Origin: Heloderma charlesbogerti
Lineage: Eukaryota > Chordata > Lepidosauria > Squamata > Helodermatidae
Direction: 5' to 3'
NCBI GenBank assembly: GCA_026122225.1
Contig: JANEZZ010000793.1
Location: 2,418,001 to 2,482,000, forward strand
DNA length: 64,000 nt
Shown here: positions 1-11,893 of the stretch, piece by piece
How the letters are laid out: the number at the start of each line of letters is the position of its first letter
How positions within the stretch are numbered: the first letter of the stretch is position 1
Notes under the pieces: model-generated
What the model saw: the letters and a program-made list of their open reading frames with translations, nothing else
Databases searched by the model: none
Told to the model about the DNA's origin: nothing
Program-made: the position numbers and the translations under genes

Positions 1-2238
1 AAAATTATTATATACATTATTTTATAAACATTTTTTTGAACACCAAAAACATACATCTTTTACAAACCAGCCTGCTTGCAACAGGTAAAATTTACAAGAC
101 AACTATCTTTCTTATACAGTGCTTCAAAGAGAATGTCTTACATTTTCCAAGCAAACCTCCCCAAATGCAGTTAACATGGGCTTGTAAAATTTTTCTGGTA
201 GCAACCCAGGTTTTCAGTGACAGGATTAAGCTATACCAGCAAGAGTTTGAATGTCCACCATCCAGTTGAAATATATCCTTGAAACTGCTAGCACCGAAGT
301 CTGGCTATGGCCTTGCAATACAACATTTGTAAATTATTGCTTTGTTAAAAAAATTGTACTTGATGAAATTAACTGATTTGCATTACCCCCCCCCCACACA
401 CACACATACTTGTTTGTCTCCCATGTGAAACAACAAAATGTTTAGTGCCTTTCTGTTTGATGCATAGCCTTGGAAAAAATAAGCTTAAAGTAATGGTCTT
501 TAATGGACAAGCTTACAGTGGATTGTATTAAAGATATGTGGGTAAGAAGAATAGCATCAAATAGACAAATCAAATAACAAGAAATCACATTTTGTATAAT
601 TATGAAAAGTTTTTTTCCCTCCCCTCTCTCGCCAGGTTAAAGATGTTTCCATTGACTGCAATTATTTTTGAAACCCCAGTTCAACAAAACTGCCCAACCG
701 AACACTTTTTAGAAGATTCCTGTTCCCTGTGGTAATTTCCCCCTTCTAGATCCTGAAAATCACGCTTCTGAATAAAAATGGCCCATTATTGCATTTTTTA
801 CAATGTGGAAATTAATAAATTACTGATTTTTTTGTGAGCCCCGCCACATGGTCAACTGTCCATGACCTGCCCACCATGCAGAGAAGTGGTTGGTGCCACA
901 AATAACTTCTGGACAATCCCACTTTTGGTAGACGGACTTATTTTGTTCAGGAATTACCCTTTTATATTCAGAGCAGACCTGTGTAGCCTGAGATCCTCAA
1001 AACTGAACACAGCCAATCAGCCATGTATTGCTGCCCGCCAGATGACTGACCACTTTTCCTGTTGCGCAATCACAGGCGGGTAGCAAAAGGAGCAAATGTA
1101 TTTGGATGCCAGCTGGCTGCCATATCTGGTTAGTGTGCTGTGTTTGGCTTGGGGTGGTGGTGGTGTCATTTGGGCAAGCCTGATTTAAAGACATGGGGCT
1201 GTATCCAGTGCTGGCAATCCATCTGTGCTCATCAGGTTGTGCTAGCAAGAATGACTGCCAGCACAATGGGAAGCTGGCGTTTGCTACAGCTACCCCAGAA
1301 ACTGGCCCACACTAGCATTTCCAGAAAAGGGCAGCTCTTCTGACTTGTTCCTTCCATTCTGGAAACACCCATTAGGGCTAGCTTCCTGTTGTACTAGTGG
1401 TCATTCTGGCTAGCACAGTAGTGCCACTGGCAACTGCCCAAAGGCCAACATCCATTAGAGTTAAGCTTACCCAAGCCTATTGCCTTCAATGGGATTTGAT
1501 CACACCTAGCTTTCTGCTGGGCAGTGGCCTCCGGCAAAATCTGCAACTTGGAACTTGCAACTTGGAGCATTGCTCTCCACAAGCTCGGAGGCAGATCTGT
1601 GCATTTCTGCAGTTGCGCTGTCCACAGGTCTGTTGCCAAACACCTTGTGCACATCAAGCCTTTAAACAAAAACCATGCACTTATTTTCAGACATGACAGT
1701 GACGTGGGAGAGTGTCTTCATAACTTCAAAATGTAATGAGACACAGTTCTTGGGATGGATAGTCTGCCTTGTCTCGATACTTGGTAGTTTGCAGCTGGCT
1801 TCCCCGTATAAATTTCGGCAACGTGCTTTTGCACTCCCTGCTGTGTTTGTTCATGCATAAATATGTACTATCGGTACACGAAAATTCATTCACAGCGGGC
1901 TAACTTGATTAAAGGTTTTGTAACAGGCCTGTGTGGGGCGGTGGGTGGGGGTGATAACTTCAACAAGCTGAATTTAACTTACAACTTCACATCTGGAGCT
2001 CTGCCTTTTTTTCCTGGCTGAAATTCGTAAACTGCTGTCAGAGCAATAGACCTAACAGATGAAAGAAGGTCAGGAAACCATGTTTACATGGGTGGTGGTG
2101 ATGATGTGTGTGTGTGTGTGGGGGGGGTTGTCTCTCTCTAGTAGAGCTAAAAAAAATCTAAAATGGGTATACACGGCAGTACCTGACATGGTTTTTATTG
2201 TGCTATGGTGGTTTAAAGTTGCCTTGCTGAACTGAGAT

Positions 2239-2307
2239 TGTATATATATGTATGTATGTGTGTGTGTGTGTATGTGTGTGTGTATGTGTGTGTGTGTATA
2301 TATATAG
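2239..2307. repeat. TG/TATG microsatellite
   Basis: Alternating TG with TATG units, flanked by short TA runs. It is a simple-sequence repeat; a shorter TG tract followed by a G run lies at 2104-2127. Confidence 0.95.
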
Positions 2308-4893
2308 TGATTTTTTTAAGAACAATATTCCATTGTGTGAGCCCAAATCTGCCATCTGAAATGGTACAGCTCAGCCAGAAGCAGAAGATCTTGACAAGAA
2401 CTAGGCCTGAGTCTCATTGGAAGCAATCAGGTGGACATTAGAGCCTTTCTACACATTATATAGAATGAGGCAGGAGTTCTGGATTGTACCACTTCTGATT
2501 GCAGGTGCGGAGTTTGTATTTTTGAAAGCTATGCCACGCTAAACAAAAATCCCTTCATGTACAAAGAGGCAGATCAAGAAGTGTCACGCAGCCCTCTCAA
2601 AGTTGTCCCATTTCACTATGTACAGGGAGCTTTTATGTGGAGGGGCAGTCAGCAATGTAATGCTCCCTGCCTGCTGTCTCTGAAGTGTTTCAGTCCAGAA
2701 TTCTACCTCCTCACTCTGTAGAATGGCTATGAGTTAAGACTCAAGACTAAGTCTCATTGGTTTCAATGGAATGAAGTCCTAACTAAATTTAGCCTTGGGC
2801 CTTAACTTGTAATGAAACCTTGCTGGATTTTGCACCATGTCATGTCACTGACACCAGCAACACAGATCTGATATGAGTTGATATTTTGAAGAAGAGTGGC
2901 AAATTCAGCCTCTCTTATGGCTATGGAAGGCAAAGATCTGTGCAAGCACAGCACATAAGCGCATCCTTGACTATGCTGAACTGTAGGCGCTTATGGTCTC
3001 CTGGATCATGGTCAGTGTTTCTTGCCTGAATGATCACGGGTGCCTTACAGGTCAAGGGAAAAAGTATGCTAGGTGGTCCTAAAAGGAAACACAGTGAATA
3101 AATGAATGGGCACAGCTTTTTTTGAGGTTAGTACAGCTAGCCTCTCCTTGCATAAATGGGACAATTGTATAGATCCGGGAGAGGGGGGCAGTGAGCAGCC
3201 AGCTGCTGGTAGAAAAGTTTTAGGGGCAGGGGAAACAGAGAGTGGTAACTGCACAGGATCTGGCAAGAGAAGGATCCCAAACTGCATGGGTCTTAGGAGG
3301 AAAGGGGTGTGCAGAAAGAGGAAAATGGAAGGTACCCCCTACTCAGGGGTCCCATAAGGTTGCTTAGGTTAGGCAACGTTAGGGTTCATTCTATGGAAGA
3401 CTAGTAGAATATCAGAGGGGAAAAGTGCAAGAAATAACAATGTTCAACAGCTTGCATTGAAGTTTTTAGTTTCCAATTACTTCCCTGTGTGACATTGTTG
3501 ATACGTCCCAGTAAGCATAAAAATAAATCTACATATTAAGTGCCCCAGGGAAGCATTAGCTGAAGATTTTTTCTGTAAGTGGAAGCCAGTGAGGGTTACT
3601 TAATAATTACTTCATGGGGGACAAAAACCAAAACTCCCTGTTTCAACTGAACATTAGTTCAAAGTTCAAATATGTTACACTGGAGTCCACTTAAAGCAAA
3701 CCCAAAGCATAACATTTATGTGAGCTTGAGAAGTTGGAGCAGATGTTGATTGGTGTTGGAACTATCCTACAACACTGCATAGTCCATCTCCTTTATTTTC
3801 TTAAAAAAGGAAAATTAAATTCACTTGTCCGTCAGGCCAATCCACACACCAGCTAGCTTCTCCATCGAGTAAATCTCTCTGAGTTAACAGCACTCTTTTG
3901 ACCAACTCCGACTGCACCTCACTCAGAAGCACTGCTTTAAGTTTTGGAGAGAAATTTGTTCTTATGTTTCTTCACAATTGGGAGAAATACAGTTCAAGTA
4001 TAACATTCCCCCCTCCAGCCCAGAAAACATGGGGAGGAAGGGCACATGAGAGGCTGAAGAGGGACAGAGAAAGCAAATGTCACAAATACATTATAAATGG
4101 ATGCCTATGATTCCATGGGGTGGGAAATCGAGAAAAATATCAGTCCCTTGAGGCATGGGCTCAGAATATTCATATGGACAGCACATTGTGTTGTCTCCAG
4201 ACCCATTTTTAACACATGTCTCAGTATTCTAACCAGATCATTTGCTGCAGCATAAATCTTTGTAACTATACTCTCAGAGCATGAAGAAGGGGACAGGAAG
4301 GAAAACCGTAAATTACCAAATTTAGCACGTGGATGTCAGAGTCCATTTGCTATTAAAAGTGTTACATAGTTGTTGTATTGTTCATGTTTTTTAAACCATT
4401 TTCTTTGTTATATTGGCAATTTATGAACAAATCCATCCTGCTGGAGAAAGAACTGGCTGCTGATGAGCTTAATGAAACAAGAAATGCTGAAATTCAAGTC
4501 AAGTCAAGAAAATCCGTCATTTCGTGGAAGGGCATGTGCTGCAAAACACTCATTTAACTTTGCGCTGATGGGGAACCAGGATAAGGCAGGGGCATGAAAA
4601 TCTTGTTATGGCATCCATTCATCCATGACTACTCTCCAGGAGTAAAGATTTACTTATTCAGTACACTTCCTGGCTGACTGAATGCTCTCAGGGAAGGACG
4701 GGTGGCTCCCTCGCCTTTTAAACTGTGCATTAATGCAAAATAAAACCCTTACTTAACAGGTAGAAAAGGAACATGGCAAAAATACTCAAAACTGTGGCAA
4801 AAATGGGTTTGCTCATTGTTTTTGCAGCACTAAGGATGCAACCCTATGGGGATAGGTGGCTGCCTCTGAACTCGGAGGCGACCGCCTATCCAA

Positions 4894-4950
4894 TGCAGGA
4901 CAGGAGAAGCACGGAGGGGATTGTTCCCTCCATGCTTCTCCTGCCCTGCA
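4894..4950. repeat. Short hairpin in GC-rich block
   Basis: TGCAGGACAGGAGAAGC is followed after a short loop by its near-perfect reverse complement GCTTCTCCTGCCCTGCA, giving a stem of about 24 bp. It sits in a GC-rich block (about 4830-5190) that looks like a dispersed repeat, and a second small inverted repeat (GGATAGG / CCTATCC) lies just upstream. No function is inferred. Confidence 0.6.
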
Positions 4951-6200
4951 TTTGCATTTAGGCAGCCTATTTCGGCTGTCTAGCCACTGGAAGGTGGAGC
5001 GGGGAAGGAGGCTGCTGGATGACACATAGGATGTGTCTTATCTGCATTTCCGCCTTCCCCGCCCCGGAACGCCCTGTTTTGGCCGCTCCGCACTCCTCTT
5101 CTGAGTGCAGAGTGCAGGGCTGCTCCACGCTGCCTGCGAGGCAGCTCAGAAGGGGGGGAAACCACATATCCTATGGCCGTCTAGCCTCTGACTAGCGCCC
5201 ACAGGATTTCTCTCTCCAGCAACTGGTGCAAATGTGCATGAACAAATAAGCTCCGGCGCAATTTTCTGTTTGTCAAGGGAACCTGTGGACTGAGGAATAA
5301 TGCCGTTGAATCCACAGAGCTGCAGGGAGAGGACCAAAATAAATAAACCAATATAGCATTTTGACTTTCCCACAGACAAGTCAGGGATGCAGGATTAGCT
5401 CCTCAGCAGAGACACACGGCATTCCTTGAAGGATGTCAATTTGCAAACCCCACTGTCTGGATCTCAATAGTTTCCCCACGTAGAGTGGCCCACTGCAAAG
5501 AAGGACACTGCTGTAGCCTTTCATTGCTGTATAGTAGATTCAGCTGGTGCGGCTATTGTGCACTCCTGCATGGCAAGCTGCCAAATAGCCCCTTTTACAC
5601 CAGAAGTACAAGAGCCAAGATTTCGTCTGCATTGGGTCACCCTGTTTCTCAGTGATGTGTACTTGATGGTGAGTGCGGTAGGAGGCACATTTCCTTTGAT
5701 GATCTCAGGACATTGGCTCCTACTAAAGAGTTTCTTAGAGGCATGTTAGCTGATGGTGACATGAACAGCATTGTGCTGTGGGGCAGCCATGTGCAAGTTT
5801 CATGCTGACACACAATGACCCAAATGAGAGCATAGCGTAATTGCTCAGTGACAGTTTCCATATGGTTTAGAGGAGGTGGTCTCCCCAACATCCATGTCGG
5901 GCTTCTGCTTAACATGGTGTCCACGTACCTCTCGATCCCCCCTCACTTCAGAGTTGGGGCTGCAGCCACAGACTTAGACTGCATCTATGAAATGCAGTCA
6001 CTATAGTGAGACATTACAGGAAACACTACAGAAAAGGACTTTCTTATGGAATATTAAGTTTGAAAGGAGTGATTTTGAAAAGATTTTTCTTTAAAAAGGG
6101 AATTACTGTGCACAACAGCATCCCTAACAGCTAACTTACTCTCATTCGTTAATGGGCCAATGTTTAAACTAAACAGCAATGCCAGTAGGAACTGGGAAAT

Positions 6201-6596
6201 ATTTCCAACTCTTCTTTAATACTGCAAGTGTTTTAGCCTTGTAACACTTTTAATAGTACAATACTCCACAAAGCCGGGCAGAGGAAAAGTCAATCTGTTG
6301 CCAAACTATTTTCCCCACTCTACTGGCAATCAACTGGAGATGCCAACTCCAAGGACTGCCTGGTGACCTCAGGTATCAATTTCCCAAGACCATCTTTTGT
6401 TCTCTCTTTGTAATGTGCATATACACTATGGGCTTCTTGACTGAGGGTTAAAAATGGGTTATGCTAGATTTCCACCTTGCCCCTATACAGATCTATATAT
6501 TTTATTTTTTTAAGCAAAAAAAGAGAGTCTTCTTTACAGTTATGCTATGAATGGGACCAAACAACAGCAACAACAACACCAGCAAAAACGGCTTCT
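6201..6596 (-). other. FAT1: FAT1 3' UTR (end uncertain)
   Basis: This is the sequence immediately downstream of the FAT1 stop codon on the minus strand. Candidate polyadenylation hexamers are AATAAA at 6501-6506 and ATTAAA at 6248-6253 and 6215-6220. From memory, mammalian FAT1 3' UTRs are several hundred bases long, so the real end may be near the distal pair or further downstream. RNA 3'-end data would decide. Confidence 0.45.
6501..6506 (-). promoter_or_regulatory. Candidate proximal poly(A) signal
   Basis: A canonical AATAAA on the minus strand, about 90 bases after the FAT1 stop. Using it would give an unusually short 3' UTR. Two ATTAAA variants near 6.2 kb are alternatives. Confidence 0.3.
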
Positions 6597-7222
6597 TCAC
6601 ACTTGAGTCTGGTGATGGGTCTCCACAAAAGGAATGTGAATGTGATGGTGATCCAGGTGGAGCTCTTCAATGCTTTCATAGTCACTCATGGCCACCTCAG
6701 AATCATCGAAGCCACAGCCCACCGAAATGTCAGAGGAGGATGCGTCCAGGGAATTGTGTAAGGATAAGGGCTTCTTAGCTGCACTAATGTTTTCTGCATT
6801 TGGTCCTGGGCCAACACCAAAAGTACTAAATTCATTCCCAGTCTGAGATCCACCATTGTCCATCTCATTGGGGAACTGATGCGGAGGGAGGTACTGGCTC
6901 GGGTGGAACTGTGGCCGTCGCTGACAATCCGGGCTAAGTGTGCTAGCCATGGACACTGGCTGTGATGGGGGGAGGGCTTCGTACTGGTCTGGATAGTCTC
7001 CTGGGAGGGGAGGTGGTAACTGGTCCTGGTTTAAAAACTCCTCCTCATGGGGTGGAGGGTAGTCACTGTCAATATCATAACCGCCAAGGTAGTAATCCGT
7101 TTCCAGTTCTCTTGTGCTCCCATGATGCACTGAACCGCCCTCTGTTGTCTCATAATTGGGCACCTCCTCGATGTCTGATAAGCGAGCGCTTGGCATCCAA
7201 TCAGAAGTGTCCCAGTGATAAG
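6597..7222 (-). CDS. FAT1: FAT1 terminal coding exon (distal cytoplasmic tail)
   Basis: FAT1 is a giant type I transmembrane cadherin acting in cell adhesion, actin organisation, polarity and growth control. This last exon encodes about 207 residues of the cytoplasmic tail and the TGA stop (6597-6599). I recognise it by [20 protein letters not shown] at the start, the acidic and proline-rich stretch YPPPHEEEF / [20 protein letters not shown], then [13 protein letters not shown] and [16 protein letters not shown], all matching vertebrate FAT1 as I recall it. The proline-rich part is where Ena/VASP partners are reported to bind in mammals, and the C-terminal QTQV fits a class I PDZ ligand. The acceptor (ttctgcag) precedes CT, which completes an Ala codon begun with the G ending exon 18625-18738. 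The stretch before [10 protein letters not shown] is rich in His, and the segment between residues 120 and 160 of the exon differs most from mammalian sequence. The frame is intact. Confidence 0.97.
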
Positions 7223-7892
7223 CTGCAGAAGGGAACACATCCAGAGTGATTAGGGTGGGGCATCGCTCTTAGCAGAAATGAGATTTGTGGCATGCACCTG
7301 GTATGAAGCCAATCCCTAGGGGCAGCATAATGAAGCTGCATATGCACATAACTCGCATGCATCACAGTGGTTTGTTTGTAAACACTGGCCAACCATGCTT
7401 TGGCCGGAGCGGAGAGAGGCAATCTCATGTCATGACAACAACCAACACAACATAGCTGTTTTTAAGTAAAGAAAGTAAGAGTCCAAGAAATAAAAAATGC
7501 TAAGAATCTAATGTAAGGTTCGGCTCATGGAAGTGAAAGTCCACCAATCAGTTAGAAAAGTGCATAAATATATACATTAATAAAAGTCAGCATGCTCTCG
7601 CTGCTGCGTTCATTTCCAAGATCTTGGTCTGGGGAGGAAAAAAAAAATTACACAGGCACACAAATAAACAGGCAGAGAGGAAAAAGAACCAGCGAACCCC
7701 TAAAAATAAAAAGGGAAAAAAATATTTCCCCCCCCAGACAACCAAAATGCATATTGTAACATGCTTAAACATGCAGAATGTGGGCTTAGCATGATCCAAA
7801 AGTTGAGGGCCAAACTAAGCTTATTAGTAACGTTAAAAATCCATCCCTTGAGACCACCCACCCCCATCCATCGCAGCAGGCAAATAGATCAC

Positions 7893-7928
7893 CTCTGTTG
7901 TAGTTCTGTCCTTGATCCATACCAGACA
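7893..7928 (-). CDS. FAT1: Candidate alternative FAT1 microexon (12 residues)
   Basis: A 36-nt segment lies between a consensus acceptor (tgtatttaacag, ending at 7929) and a donor (AGAG followed by gtgatc). It is in phase 1 at both ends, exactly matching the flanking constitutive exons 18625-18738 and 6597-7222. Inclusion inserts VSGMDQGQNYNR between GDDN and AYHW without disturbing the frame; skipping restores the known junction. I recall that mammalian Fat1 has short alternatively spliced inserts at about this place in the tail, including one of 12 residues, but could not verify identity. It lies 670 bases upstream of the last exon. A chance origin is possible because the segment is short. 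Confidence 0.7.
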
Positions 7929-8620
7929 CTGTTAAATACAAAGTGAAAAAAGCAACACTGGAAACTCTCAAGTCTGCAATGTAGCACAGTGAAACAGGCA
8001 TGTTGCAGAAAATCTTACAGTATGGTATATGTTTCTAAAACACATCTGACTTAAAGTATTATTAAAACTGCTTTTAAGCAATGCTTCAGGTTAAGGTTAA
8101 AAAATTAATCTGCTTTTTCTAATCAGACTTATATAGCCACAAACGGAAACATCACTTTACACCAATTGGTAGGATGTATTACTTTAATGATCTGAATCAA
8201 ACATGCAAAACTGACTCAAGCATATAGGTTTAGCACAAAGTGCTATACACGGTGCTTTGTTTTTTAATTGCGATGTATGGTTTAATTCTCTCTTGCTCAC
8301 TGTGAAACAGAAAAAAAACAAGGATCTACCATTCTCAGGGCCGGTTCAAACAAATCTGGGCCCAAGTACGCTCAGATACCACGGTGAGGGGCACGGTATA
8401 ACAACCTGAACAGAACAGAATAGAAAGGCAGTCAATTGGGCCACCAGAAGCAAACACCACAGAGTCCACTCTTAGCCAGAGTTATAACTTTCTAGGTGAG
8501 GAATAGGAGGGTCATCTGATCAGAACAACAACAACAGGCCTGGTCTGTCTTCTGCCTTTAACATAGGAAGCTGCCTTACACCCAAATCAGATCACTGGTC
8601 TATCTAGCTTAGTATTGTCT

Positions 8621-9045
8621 ATACTGGTGTTCCCAAACCTGGCACTCTTCTGATGTTTTGAAATACAACTCCCATCATTTATTTCTTTGTTACATTTATA
8701 CCTTGCCCTTTCCTCCAAGGAACCCAAGGCAGCTTGCTTGCTTGCTTATTTATTTCTCTACCGACCAATAGCCAACGCTCTCTGCGTGGTTCACAAAGCT
8801 AATGTGGTCATCCTCCTCTCCATTTGATCCTCACAACAACCCTGTGAGGTAGGTTAGGCTGACAGTCCGTGACTGGCCCAATGTCACCCAGTGAGCTTCA
8901 TGGCTGAGTGGGGTCTTGAACCCCGGTCCAACACTCTAACCACTACCCCACACTGGCTCATCTCTTGCCTCTGGCCAGACTGGCAGGGACAGATGGGAGT
9001 TGTAGTCCAAAACATTGGGAGGGCATCAGGTTGGGGAAGGCTGGA
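8621..9045. mobile_element. Fold-back MITE split by a SINE
   Basis: The left arm (about 8631-8678) ends in ACAACTCCCATCAT and the right arm (about 8969-9040) begins with GATGGGAGTTGTAGTCC; the arms are inverted copies. The same short fold-back element is uninterrupted at 43680-43792, so the insert at about 8679-8968 came later. Confidence 0.75.
8679..8968 (-). mobile_element. Sauria-SINE-like element, composite
   Basis: Read on the minus strand it contains GTGGGGTAGTGGTTAGAGTG, a tRNA-like promoter region, then CAGCCATGAAGCTCACTGGG, TCACAGGGTTGTTGTGAGGA and a 3' end like CTTGGAGGAAAGGGCAAGG. These are hallmarks of the squamate Sauria SINE as I recall it. The 3' part includes short (GCAA/AAAT)-type repeats and may be composite. 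Confidence 0.8.
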
Positions 9046-9050
9046 CTGCG

Positions 9051-9170
9051 GTTACTGAGAGCAGCCCTCCAGAGTTTCAACAGGATGCTTTGCCAGCCCT
9101 ACCTGGAGATGCCAGGGATTGGCCATGGGACCTTTTGCATGCCAGCAGGTGCTCAATCACTGAGCTATTT
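9051..9170 (-). mobile_element. tRNA-derived SINE fragment
   Basis: On the minus strand it starts AGCTCAGTGATTGAGCA (A-box-like), and then has CAATCCCTGGCATCTCCAGG. It matches the copy at 26870-27060. Confidence 0.65.
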
Positions 9171-9668
9171 TTCTTGTTCTGCAGGAATGGTGGTGGGGGA
9201 CATTATCGTCTCCTAATGCCTGCCCGTGAAGTTGGTATTAAAGGCATATGATGGAAGGGAGCCACTAACAAATGTTATCAGTCCTAATTGGGAAAAAGAA
9301 ACTTCTGAAGTAGACTCAATAGGTCTTTTTTTTTTTAATTTTGGGGACATATTGTCTGGCTATTTTCAAACTCCGAGGGTAAAAACATGCTTTTTGGCTG
9401 TTGCTGTTGTTTTTTTAAAAAAGGTAAAAACCAGCAGTTGAGAATAGGACTTTCTGATAAGTCTTTCTCTCTGAGATGGAAATCCTATGGGTGCCTGCAT
9501 TGGGCTGATGAAGCATGAGAAATTGGAGCAACGCAAAGTAGCTGCCAGTCTTTTAGTAGCAAGCGTTTTCTGACTTGTTTAGACCATCTGTCTTGTAGCT
9601 AGCAATTGGATTAACTCATTTGGCCATCAGATTCTGCTTAAATGTAAGGGCAGAACTGGAACCTGCCC

Positions 9669-9886
9669 AATGGCTTCTGGTCCTGATAGCTATATGCTAC
9701 CTCCAGTATCGGAGGCAGTGAGCCTATGTACACCAGTTGCTGGGCAACATGGGTGGGAGCATGCTGCTGCTCTCATGTCCTGCTTGTGGGTTTCCTGTGG
9801 GCAGCTGGTTGGCCACTGTGTGAACAGAATGCTGGACTAGATGGATCCTTGGTCTGATCCAGCATGGCTCTTCTTATGTTCTTAAA
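9669..9886 (+). mobile_element. CR1-clade LINE 3' fragment
   Basis: It contains ATGCTACCTCCAGTATCGG, ACACCAGTTGCTGGGCAACA and CTTGGTCTGATCCAGCATGG. It is one of about ten related fragments in the window; the longer copies also retain coding for the end of a CR1-type reverse transcriptase ORF. Confidence 0.75.
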
Positions 9887-10191
9887 TTGCTCCAGCCCAT
9901 ACTGAACCCAGGATTTTGCCCAGGATGTCAGTTGGGGTAGAATCTGGGGACCATCTTTAAGCTCTCCAGCCAGGCCTCAGTTGTGCAAGAACTTGCCCAG
10001 TGCAGTGGCTTTAGAGTTGTGCACTGTCTGGACCCCTTAAGCCAGGGCTACATCCTGGAGGTACGGGCTGATAGGTGAAACACTGAAACTCACAATACCA
10101 CTCCTTTGTCCCCCTTTGACTTCTGACAGCAGTCCATGGGACTGGGCTGTCTGTGTATACTGGCCTGACTTGTGCTGCTTTCCCTTGGCAC

Positions 10192-10610
10192 TGGGGATGT
10201 CTGTCACTGGGAAATCCGGCTCCTTTTGGGCTAGGAGGAGTTCTCTAGGATGTGCAACTCACTTTGTGTCTGCAGGATGCAGGCTGTTCCCAGAACTTCG
10301 GGAACTCTTTTGTGGATTTTTGGGGGGAAGATGTTGTAATTTGTGCAGGTTATGGCTGAATTTGCACGAATTACAGCTGGATTTCTGCAAATGACAGAAA
10401 TTCGACCATAATTGATGTGATTTGCACGCATTTGGCAGTCATTTGCTCAAATTTGGTCATGATTTGTACAAATTGATTAGAAATTTGCGCAAATTACAGA
10501 ACCTTCAAAAATGGCACATAATTCCCAGAAAATCCACAAACTGGCCTGACTCACAGCTGAGTCAGGTTATGCAGTGGGAACCAAAAAGGTGTCCGGGGGA
10601 GGCTGATCCT
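10192..10610. mobile_element. AT-rich hAT-like non-autonomous element (degenerate)
   Basis: It begins GGGATGTCTGTCACTGGGAA and contains repeated AAATTTGCGCAAATTACAG-type words, as do the copies at 45601-45944 and 58499-58869. The right end is eroded and no target duplication was identified. Confidence 0.55.
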
Positions 10611-11082
10611 CCGCCCCGCCCCCCAAAGGATTGCTCCAACTTCCCTACTTGGCACATTGCCTTTCTTATGGGAGCAAAGAGGAGGATGCCTCGAAACTAG
10701 GCTAACAATCTGGTAGCAGAAGAAGGATACTTTCTGTCATGACCAGTGGTTGCGGCTTAGGCAGCACTGTCTGAACCGGCCCTGACTATTCAAAAAAAGA
10801 AAACAAAAAGAGAATGTTTTTTTCTTAATACTCAAAGTATTTGTACTGACCAGACACAAAGTCCTTTCCTGTGTCACTGGTTTTATGCCCACACCCTACT
10901 AAGTGCCGTTATACCGCAAGCCATAGCACACCGTTCTTTACATGATGCAGCAGAATCTCACCAACCTTCTAACCAGCCCAGCCCACAGTTCAGAATGACT
11001 CCCTTTCCTTTCCCATGTTGAAACAAGGATCCTGCAAGCGAGGTCCTCTTGCATGTCTCCGAATTCAGAGCTGTACTTCAAT

Positions 11083-11525
11083 TAGGGATGGCGGAGAATT
11101 TCTCCTAGAATCTTCGGGGGCCGAGCGCCAACGCATTCGCCCCCCCGAAATCGGTGGTGAAATTCTCCGCCCCCCCGGGATGGGACTTACCGTAGCCGAA
11201 TGTCCCTCCCAGCGGTGGATCCCAGCGGCGGTTCGGCGGGCTTTCGGAGGGGGCGGCAGCCGGTCGTTTGACCGGCTGCCGCCGCCGCCATTACAACTGA
11301 AGTAAAAAACAAACAAACTCCGTGATAGGCTATGTAACGATTAACGTAGCCTATCATGGCTAGATCCCCAAAGTCAGCCGTGATAGGCTACGTTAATTGT
11401 TACGTAGCCTATCACGGGTATCTTTGGGGAAAAAAAAAGCGCGTACGCAAATGGCGGCCCCCATGGGGCGCCGCCATTTGCGTTCCTTATTTGGAACATT
11501 TATTTGGTCCCTGTAGTCTATGTAA
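11083..11525. mobile_element. Palindromic hAT-like MITE, truncated
   Basis: It starts TAGGGATGGCGGAGAA, with TTCGGGGGCCG and GGCGGCAGCCGGTC arm motifs, two palindromes of the GTGATAGGCTACGTAA / ACGTAGCCTATCA type (about 11322-11420) and a CGCAAATGGCGGCCC...GCCGCCATTTGCG hairpin (about 11448-11482). It breaks off in GTAGTCTATGTAAA, the centre of the full-length structure, so only the left half is present. Confidence 0.8.
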
Positions 11526-11893
11526 AGTGGTCTCTAGCCCACAGAAAGCTTATGCCACATGTGTTATCCTTAAAGGTGCCCCTGGGCTCTTAGTTGAGAT
11601 AATGCATGCTTATGCTTATTATTCATTTGACTCCGCAAAAGTGTGGATGAGGAAAAATTAACAGATTTGCCAGCTTTTCCCATGTGTGTCCATTATTTAT
11701 CATGGGCTGGATTCGGGATCTGCCTTCCATGGATGGAAGTCTACTGCTCACGGAAAGTGGTTCTGCCTGATTTTGGAGGATCCACCCTCCCTTATCACAC
11801 CATAGCTCAACCCACTCATCAGGGGCCGAGTTGCAGGAACCTAAATCTGGATCGAACTGTCTGTATTTACCATGGTGTCATTGTGCTTTGGAT

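Larger units (their letters stand above)
1..6200. other. Intergenic DNA downstream of FAT1
   Basis: I see no convincing gene here. Open frames are short, lack splice context and resemble no family I recognise. The stretch holds AT-rich single-copy-looking DNA (1-800), TG-rich simple repeats (2104-2127 and 2239-2307), short fragments of the reptilian repeat with wording like TTCAATGGGA (around 1490 and 2760) and a GC-richer block at about 4830-5190 with small hairpins. Part could belong to a long FAT1 3' UTR, because the true polyadenylation site could not be fixed. Confidence 0.6.

Noticed and set aside
10836..10853. Possible 18-nt in-frame microexon in the last FAT1 intron (GKDFVS)
   Set aside because: The acceptor lacks a pyrimidine tract and the donor gtcagt is weak; too short to separate from chance.
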